NCBI GenBank assembly: GCA_950295325.1
Contig: OX485805.1
Coordinates: 40,287,501-40,351,500, forward strand
Direction: 5' to 3'
DNA length: 64,000 bases
Source of the DNA: Polytrichum commune
Taxonomy: Eukaryota; Streptophyta; Polytrichopsida; Polytrichales; Polytrichaceae
A program made the position numbers and the translations under genes. The stretch's first letter is position 1, and every line of letters starts with the position of its first letter. The notes under the pieces are model-generated. The model was given only the letters and a program-made list of their open reading frames with translations. It was not told where the DNA came from and ran no database searches. This document shows positions 56,180-64,000 of this stretch, one piece after another.

Positions 56180-56690
56180 GAGGTATTCAATTGTCATTTT
56201 AAGCTTTGCACCCAGTTGTAGGTTGTGGAACAAGTAATCAATGTTCCAAATCATGCCGATAGCCATTATCCTCATTTTTTGGGGGATCTTGTATACACAC
56301 CGATTATTCATTGTCAAAGTGAAGATTCTCGATGATGTTGAATGATCACAAAAGCCCCCCCCCCTCCGATTATGTTGATTAGTGTAGGCAATGAGCATGT
56401 TCGATACAGTTTAATTTTGAAAAAAAATTCAAAATTGCCACATCTTCCACAAAATCTCATGTGTCGCTTAAAAAATATAGCAGTTTGACCCGAAAGTGTT
56501 GAGCATGCTTATCACCCATAGTATTGAACCTAGAATGGTTAACAAAATTTTAACATGTAGTCTGATTTTATCTATTCAAAACACATGCCTTTTTCTTTTC
56601 TTTTTGTGTCCGCTCTTACTTCCACACCTAACCAACCAGCACACCACTCAAATATAGTTGTTTGGTTAAGAAAAGTAACCTCGAGCAAAT
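56180..56690 (+). repeat. TA-type MITE family copy
   Basis: It carries the family blocks 'ttgtggaacaagtaatc', 'tcattgtcaaagtgaagattctcg', a C10 tract at 56355-56364 in the same internal position as the C tract of the copy at 4780, 'gcctagaatggttaac', 'acacctaaccaaccagcacaccactcaaatata' and the end AAGAAAAGTAACC. Boundaries are decayed. Confidence 0.5.
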
Positions 56691-56694
56691 TGGA

Positions 56695-58555
56695 TTTCAA
56701 CTAGAGGGTTCAACTAGAGAAACATTTGCACATTTGTAAAGACATTTGAAAGAGTCTTTATTTTGTATATATCGAAAAATATCTAATGTGTGTTTCCATG
56801 AAGCACCTCATTGATATGACAAAGAGGTCCACTTTGTCGTCTTATTGAATATGCGACACCTCAATAATATCACAGTTTTCTCGTTTCCCAAACGTGTCAT
56901 ATTAAAGGGGTAAGACTATACCGGTAAGATAAGATAAGATATTGTGGTCGCTAAAACATGGAGGTGAGTAAGAGTAGATGCTAGATTGTACAACTAAATA
57001 GTCCTATTAGCATTGGTGGGAAATTAGCGTGGGCCACACTAATTTCTAGGCAAGGCAAAAATAACGTAGGTCCAAAACCCAAGTCTTCCCCTAAGATGAA
57101 GACTTTCGACCCACACATTGAATATTTATTACATGACAAAAATAGCACCAACAAAAAAATCACCCACATTAATTTTCTACTATAATATTAGCATGGGTTG
57201 AAATTTAAAGTTCCCCACATTATTTTTTGTTATGACAATTAGCATGGGCTCTAGAATTTATTGCGGCCCACAGTGTTAGGACTATTTTAAGTGTACCTAA
57301 TACACACATATATACTTGCCCAATGAGTCCGACGAAAGATGGTTATCGCATAGAAGTGTACCTTCCATTCATCCAAAACAAAAACCCTAAAATAGCATTA
57401 AACCCATATGTTTCTTTATTTAGTTATTTGCCACCATATTTTCTTTCAAAGACCTCAAATTAGTCTACATATTTATGGTATTTAGTGTCACTTACTATTC
57501 CAAGTTACTCCATGGACGGTGTAGAGGTTGGATAGATGAGAGGTACATTCGTATGCAATGTTTCCTTTTTGCCAACAAGGCCCCATGTGTCCATGATACA
57601 ACACATTAGAAGGTGTACACTTCCAACTATATGGACAATTTCATCTATTAGATTAGATTAGGGATTGTCTCAACGGAGTTTTTGCACAATTAGATTCAAG
57701 GAGTGAGTGTGAGGTGAGAAGGGTGTGCTTTCATTATAGAGGGCATTTTATTTCATCTTTCGTTGTGTTGCAATGTAAATCCGTGCAAGATTAAAGTAAG
57801 TTTCAACCATTGTAGGCATGGCATGCATAACATTACTCAACTCCTTTTGCAATACCCTACGTGATCAACTGGGCATTGTGGCTCCCTTGTTTGTGGGATG
57901 CCAACAATATACTCTAAACACCATAATATCACACCTATGGCAACCAAAGCGTACATGATACTAAGGCGTTTGTAGTGTTAACATGAACACATCATAAAAA
58001 AAGAATTAGTGTCACATGTGACATTATGGAATAACACAAAGTCAACATTACATAAATGACAACATGATGCCTGCGAGCATGTGGTTTGAATTCTTTAGTG
58101 GTTTATTCAATGTCAAAACCCGTGATACGTGAAAAGGAAATGTGATAACAAGGAGTGAGATGCAATCTGCAATTATCCGTTCCCTAGGGTTTCGGGATAC
58201 AAGAGAAGGAGTGACATTGAGGAGGTTGATATTACGGAACGTAGGAGTGTATCTACAAACTTATTCATAAATAAAGAAGTGTGGTTTTTATAAAACTTGC
58301 CACAAATGACATAAAATAAGCATTTGACACTAAATACAAAAGATTTAGTGGAGGTGGCTCCGCGTCCCGAGAACTTAAGTGATGTGAGGAGCCTAGAAGG
58401 GGATATTATCATCAGGCACTTGATGTGGGGGATTCTACTACAGTAGTGCAAGAGTCCAAGCGGACACTATTCCCTAGTGGCCGGCCGGCCCGCCTTACGT
58501 AGTTGACCGCATCTAAAATCGTTCGTACCCTCAACGGACTTCCGACCCCTTCCCT
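56695..58555. other. No gene recognised
   Basis: The segment at 56990-57300 repeats 'ttagcatggg' or 'ttagcgtggg' followed by cc-rich words three times, suggesting an old repeat. Short frames have no motif. A GGCCGGCCGGCC word at 58480 lies just before the satellite. Confidence 0.4.
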
Positions 58556-58559
58556 TGTT

Positions 58560-61125
58560 CGCGGTACCGTCCTTCCCGCTTAAACTAACTTATCTTAACG
58601 CATCTTCGCTTAATTTAACTTAACTTAACTTAACTCCACTCCGTTCCGTTCCGTGAGACCGAGGTCAATGTGCCCTCCGTTTGTTTGATACTTTTTGAAA
58701 GGCTTTATTTGGGTCACTTTTAAAGACTCCTCTTCCGATCCGGAGCTTTCTATTTCCTCCATACATACCACTCATGTATACCACTCATGCTTAACTTAAC
58801 TTAACTTATCTTAACTCCTCCTCGCTTAGCTTAACTTAACTAAACTCCATTCCGTGAGACCAAGGTCAATGTGCCTCCGTTTGTTTGATACTTTTTCAAA
58901 GGCTTTGGGTCACTTTTAAAGACTCCTTTATCGGAGCTTTCTATTTCCTCCATACATACCACTCATACCACTCATGCTTAACTTAACTTGACTTGTCTTA
59001 ACTCCTCTTCGCTTAGCTTAACTTAACTTAACTCCATTCCGTGAGACCAAGGTCAATGTGCCTCCGTTTGTTTGATACTTTTTGAAAGGCTTGGGATCAC
59101 TTTTAAGTACTCCTTTTTCGGAGCTTTCTACTTCCTCCATACATATATACCACTCATACCACTCATGCTTAACTTAACTTGACTTATCTTAACTCCTCTT
59201 CGCTTAGCTTAACTTAACTAATTAAACTCCATTCCGTGAGACCGAGGTCAATGTGCCCTCCGTTTGTTTGATACTTTTTGAAAGTCTTGGGATCGCTTTT
59301 AAAGACTCCTCTTATATATGGAGCTTTCTACTTCCTTCGTACATATATACCACGTACTCATAACACTCATGCTTAACTTAACTTGACTTGTCTTAACTCC
59401 TCTTTGCTTAGCTTAACTTAACTAATTAAACTCCATTCCGTGAGACCGAGGTCAATGTGCCCTCCGTTTGTTTGATACTTTTTGAAAGTCTTGGGATCGC
59501 TTTTAAAGACTCCTCTTATATATGGAGCTTTCTACTTCCTTCGTACATATATACCACGTACTCATAACACTCATGCTTAACTTAACTTGACTTGTCTTAA
59601 CTCCTCTTTGCTTAGCTTAACTTAACTAATTAAACTCCATTCCGTGAGACCGAGGTCAATGTGCCCTCCGTTTGTTTGATACTTTTTGAAAGTCTTGGGA
59701 TCGCTTTTAAAGACTCCTCTTATATATGGAGCTTTCTACTTCCTTCGTACATATATACCACGTACTCATAACACTCATGCTTAACTTAACTTGACTTGTC
59801 TTAACTCCTCTTTGCTTAGCTTAACTTAACTAATTAAACTCCATTCCGTGAGACCGAGGTCAATGTGCCCTCCATTTGTTTGATACTTTTTGAAAGTCTT
59901 GGGATCGCTTTTAAAGACTCCTCTTATATATGGAGCTTTCTACTTCCTTCGTACATATATACCACGTACTCATAACACTCATGCTTAACTTAACTTGACT
60001 TGCCTTAACTCCTCTTTGCTTAGCTTAACTTAACTAATTAAACTCCATTCCGTGAGACCGAGGTCAATGTGCCCTCCGTTTGTTTGATACTTTTTGAAAG
60101 TCTTGGGATCGCTTTTAAAGACTCCTCTTATATATGGAGCTTTCTACTTCCTTCGTACATATATACCACGTACTCATAACACTCATGCTTAACTTAACTT
60201 GACTTGTCTTAACTCCTCTTTGCTTAGCTTAACTTAACTAATTAAACTCCATTCCGTGAGACCGAGGTCAATGTGCCCTCCGTTTGTTTGATACTTTTTG
60301 AAAGTCTTGGGATCGCTTTTAAAGACTCCTCTTATATATGGAGCTTTCTACTTCCTTCGTACATATATACCACGTACTCATAACACTCATGCTTAACTTA
60401 ACTTGACTTGCCTTAACTCCTCTTTGCTTAGCTTAACTTAACTAATTAAACTCCATTCCGTGAGACCGAGGTCAATGTGCCCTCCGTTTGTTTGATACTT
60501 TTTGAAAGTCTTGGGATCGCTTTTAAAGACCCCTCTTCTGGAGCTTTCTATTTCCTTCATACATACCACTCCTAGCTACCACTCATGCTTAACTTAACTT
60601 AATCTATCTTAACTCCTCTTCGCTTAGCTTAACTTAACTTAACTCCATTCCATGAGACCAAGGTCAATGTGCCTCCGTTTGTTTGATACTTTTTGAAAGG
60701 CTTGGGATCACTTTTAAGTACTCCTTTTTCGGAGCTTTCTATTTCCTCCATACATATATACCACTCATACCACTCATGCTTAACTTAACTTGACTTATCT
60801 TAACTCCTCTTCGCTTAGCTTAACTTCACTTAACTCCATTCCATAAGACCAAGGTCAATGTGCCTCTGTTTGTTTGGTACGGTTTGAAAGGCTTGGGATC
60901 ACTTTTAAAGACTCCTTTTTCGGAGCTTTCTATTTCCTCCATACATACCACTCATACCACTCATGCTTAACTTAATTTAACTTAACTAAACTCCATTCCT
61001 TGAGACCATGGTCAATGTGCCCTCCGTTTGTTTGATACTTTTTGAAAGGCTTTTGGATCACTTTTTATACTCCTTTTTCCGGAGCTTTCTATTTCCTCCA
61101 TATATACCACTCATTCCACACCACT
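58560..61125. repeat. Satellite array, 13 units of 157-204 bp
   Basis: The anchor CCGTGAGACC (or a variant) occurs at 58653, 58854, 59041, 59236, 59440, 59644, 59848, 60052, 60256, 60460, 60652, 60843 and 61000. Spacings are 201, 187, 195, then six of exactly 204, then 192, 191 and 157. The seven central units are almost identical, while the outer units differ at many sites. Each unit has a TTAAC-pentamer-rich part, a conserved CCTCCGTTTGTTTGATACTT block, and a TATATA-containing part. It looks like a tandem satellite maintained by unequal exchange, with decaying edges. Confidence 0.95.
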
Positions 61126-61129
61126 TTGC

Positions 61130-62370
61130 ATGCGTTCGAGACGGGGACAATGATGGTGTGTTGAGAGGTTTGTTTGCAACCTACGGTAGTTAGTGCCTTG
61201 TGTATGGGTACGGGCCTAATGATGTTTTTCTTTTTTTATCTTATTCATCACTACACAATCAATTCAAAGTAAGTGGACACGAAGGAATCGAGAAAAGCTT
61301 AACAAGTTTTTTTTGGAAGTTGTTCCTTGAAGATTGAGGGCATCTCAACTCATCGATTTTTGTCCCAAAATGCTTGATTTAAGCTTGGTTATATTGTGTT
61401 GTATTTGATGACAAACACTCAAAGAAATCAAAACCGTTGTGACGTGTTTAGAGTAAGAAAACAAACAAGTATTTTGTTACGTTCATAATAAACTACATTA
61501 TAGTGTTGTGCAGTGGTACCATTAAAAAAAAAATTTGACGATGGTTAGTAGTTCAAAGAGGATAAAAACGTAGTAGAGTCTATTGATAGTAGCTCCACTA
61601 GTACAACACAATACATAAAGCAAGTGTATTTTGAGAACTGAAAATGGCATTTCATACTTTACGATAAGGCGTTCCATGATTACACTATTTGAAACATGAA
61701 TGGAATTCTTCCTTCTTCTTTTTTGACGTTTGTTACCTTCATTGATTCTAACTTTTGACATATTAGGACGCATTTGAATTACATTCATTTAAATTTTGCT
61801 CCTAGACACATAATTTAAGAATCTAGTATTGTGTCCTTGCTCTCTTACTCATGAGGTGGGAGGTTCAAAGTTTAAACCCTTCCAATGTCCAACATCTATG
61901 TATGTTGGAAAGAAGCAAATTTAGTATCCCATGTTTTTTAGGTTAGCAATACTTGAACTTTGAACTTACCGTATTGTCGTACCTAGGCATGGACCTTGTA
62001 TTTCTTTTCTATACCCAAATTACAAAAAAAAAATGTACATAATGATGGTTGGTATGGAGAAGTTGGCACGGCCCGCTTTCGGTAGTTATAAGGGCAAGGT
62101 TTCATGTAGGCCACCCGTCCACCATATTCTAGTGGGAATAAGGAAAATTGTAGATGGAATGTAGTGGGGTGTTGTTTGTACGTGCCAACCAACTACCGCT
62201 ATTTCATGTGTCTAATGTTCCTAGGTGTCAACCAATTATTGCTATTACAAGTGTTTAGTGAGCATATGGAAGTCCAAAGTCCAAGACCACAACCCTCCAC
62301 GTTCTAGTACGACACCAAAACGTGATTGGTTGGTTGCTTCTGTTTATCTACACGAGAACACGTTACTCAA
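61130..62370. other. No gene recognised
   Basis: AT-rich DNA with small frames lacking any motif. Confidence 0.45.
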
Positions 62371-62375
62371 TTGAT

Positions 62376-63128
62376 GGGTTGTTTTTCAAGTACCTTGACT
62401 TCAAATCCAGTATGAAGCACTGGGATTCCAACATCCAGAGGCTTTACTCTCGAATCTAATGCGGGGCCCACGAACCCAATGCATCAGACGTGGGGTTGAT
62501 CACACCAACCACTTTTGGCACCGTCCGTCAACATCTCCGGCTGTAATGATGTGAAAAGTTTTGAGCCAACATCTATTTCTAAACATAATCCCCCGACAAT
62601 TTCACGGCTGGAACTGGACGGAAAGTTTGGTGTGATCTGGGCACGAGTAATGTTATGCACATCCAACCCATATTATTTAGAATCTAGTGGGTAAGCAACT
62701 GCCGAAATCGAAGCATAAAACGTATATAATTCGGGGACCAAAAAGAAGCGGGTGGGTTGTTTTTAGGTGCCACGACTTCAAATCCAGTATGAAGCACTGG
62801 GATTCCAACATCCGGAGGCTTTACTCTCGAATCTACTGCGGGGCCCACAAACCCAATGCATCAGACGTGGGGTTGATCACACCAACCACTTTTGGCACCG
62901 TCCGTCAACATCTCCGGCTGTAATGATGTGAAAAGTGTTGAGCCAACATCTATTTCTAAACATAATCCCCTGACAATTTCACGGCTGGAACTGGACGGAA
63001 AGTTTGGTGTGATTTGGGCACGAGTAATGTTATGCACATCCAACCCATATTATTTAGAATCTAGTGGGTAAGCAACTGCCGAAATCGAAGCATAAAACGT
63101 ATATAATTCGGAGACCAAAAAGAAGGCG
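62376..63128. repeat. Tandem duplication, two units of about 377 bp
   Basis: Units 62376-62752 and 62754-63128 are nearly identical, with only a handful of base changes. Both start GGGTTGTTTTT and end AATTCGGGGACCAAAAAGAA or a one-base variant. A 60-codon minus frame is present twice (62484-62666 and 62861-63043), differing at few residues, but it is short and matches nothing known. The high identity suggests a recent event. Confidence 0.92.
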
Positions 63129-63345
63129 GGGGCGGGAATTATATACAAAGAAAAAGGGGAAAGTCTCGACAACATTCAACTACTCCCTCAAATAAAGGAG
63201 GGGGAGGTGGGTGGGGGAACACACACCTCTTTTGTGTCAGGACTGGTCATGCGAGTCCTCTTCATCATTTCAGGCCAACAAACACACGACTAAGTTTGGA
63301 CGTATTATTATTTATATATACACAATTTAGTCTCAATCGAATCTG
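63129..63345. other. G-rich spacer
   Basis: It contains short G-rich runs (GGCGGGGGCGGG at about 63127, GGAGGGGGAGGTGGGTGGGG near 63197), then AT-rich DNA. No gene is seen. Confidence 0.4.
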
Positions 63346-63350
63346 AGGTA

Positions 63351-63717
63351 GATGGGTCTTAAATGGTCACTTTTCTCCAACTAGCCCACTTCTCGGAGGA
63401 CGTGAACCACACAATTAGTACAAGATGGTTACCGAATCCAAAGTGAGGCCATAGCCACTTTCCCTCATCATTTTTGGAGGTCATAAGAGTACGTTATTCA
63501 TTATCTCAAAGTTGAAGATTCTCGTGCTCATTGCACGATCATATAGGTCTAGCCGTGTTAATTATCGAGCCTAGAATGGTTATCATATTCTAAGCACGTA
63601 GTTCAGTTTCTTTTGAACATGTATCTTTTTGGTATATGTTCTCGGAGTCATACCTAATCACGTACCACTCGAATATAGGTGTTTGATCAAAGATAAGTAA
63701 CCAACTTAGACACCATC
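63351..63717 (+). mobile_element. Tc1/mariner-like MITE, 367 bp, TA target duplication
   Basis: The left end is TA|GATGGGTCTTAAATGGTC then ACTTTTCTCC. The right end is ATAAGTAACCAACTTAGACA then CCATC|TA. Flanking TA (63349-63350, 63718-63719) and imperfect 25-bp inverted ends match the copy at 4780-5154. The interior is colinear with the other copies. Together with 4780 it best defines the family's ends. Confidence 0.7.
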
Positions 63718-63719
63718 TA

Positions 63720-64000
63720 GTATTACCTAGCTCATAAGTTCAAATGCAATATTAGGCAATTTCAAGTGTTTCTTCTAGTTGGACCACCAAATTGATATCA
63801 ACCTTTATCTCACGAAGGCTACTGCACTTTGACAATTTAGGAATTAGCCTTTTTGATACCATCTTGATGTACTACTTTCAGTCCCATAAGCTCTTTGACT
63901 TCCCAGACTTTAGAACCAATTTCATTTCATCTTATAAGTTGGTACCATGGAGGAGAGTGAAAGTACACGGAAACATTGGATAGCCCAAGCACTTGTATTC
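63720..64000. other. End of window, no gene recognised
   Basis: A 63-codon frame at 63792-63983 has no known motif. Confidence 0.35.

Noticed and set aside
58560-61125. CRISPR-like array
   Set aside because: Whole units repeat without unique spacers, units are about 200 bp, and the context is a plant genome. It is a satellite.

Overview
The window looks like gene-poor nuclear DNA from a flowering plant. The evidence is a plant-type U-box/ARM E3 ligase of the PUB22/23/24 kind, plant LINE proteins, CACTA-, hAT- and Tc1/mariner-like MITEs, solo LTRs, and interstitial CCCTAAA (Arabidopsis-type telomere) repeats. No bacterial, organellar or viral gene set is visible. I cannot name the species from sequence alone.

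Layout. 1-9 kb: repeats, a degenerate LTR end, inverted-repeat elements, and one copy of a three-member coding-like repeat. 9.6-11.5 kb: a decayed LINE with an RNase H domain (+). 12.1-12.6 kb: a hAT-like MITE with a perfect 8-bp target duplication. 13.9-17.5 kb: a LINE reverse-transcriptase/zf-RVT relic (-), split by a 1.58-kb solo LTR with a perfect 5-bp duplication. 19.5-20.5 kb: a tRNA-like SINE candidate and a LINE ORF1 relic. 23.4-28.8 kb: a multi-exon coiled-coil gene (-) with an 11-residue repeat domain. 30.9 kb: a 61-bp-arm hairpin. 34.1-35.8 kb: a second solo LTR of the same family. 36.0 and 39.4 kb: CACTA-type MITEs. 39-41.4 kb: tandem repeats. 42.1-43.5 kb: the single-exon U-box gene (-), followed upstream by a GC-rich stretch at 44.2-44.7 kb. 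50.0-51.7 kb: a second copy of the hAT-like MITE beside a Tigger/pogo-like transposase pseudogene. 58.6-61.1 kb: a 13-unit satellite array with a homogenised 204-bp core. 62.4-63.1 kb: a 377-bp tandem duplication.

Only two loci look like functional host genes: the U-box ligase, which I am confident about, and the coiled-coil protein, whose terminal exon is clear and whose upstream exons are my splice-site model. Nothing suggests that they act together. Most of the rest is transposon-derived and decayed, with Trp codons often turned into stops by G-to-A changes. I did not find a convincing new multi-gene system. The most unusual items are the hendecad-repeat protein, the hairpin whose mismatches would all be G:U on one strand, the homogenised satellite, and the three-copy coding-like module.
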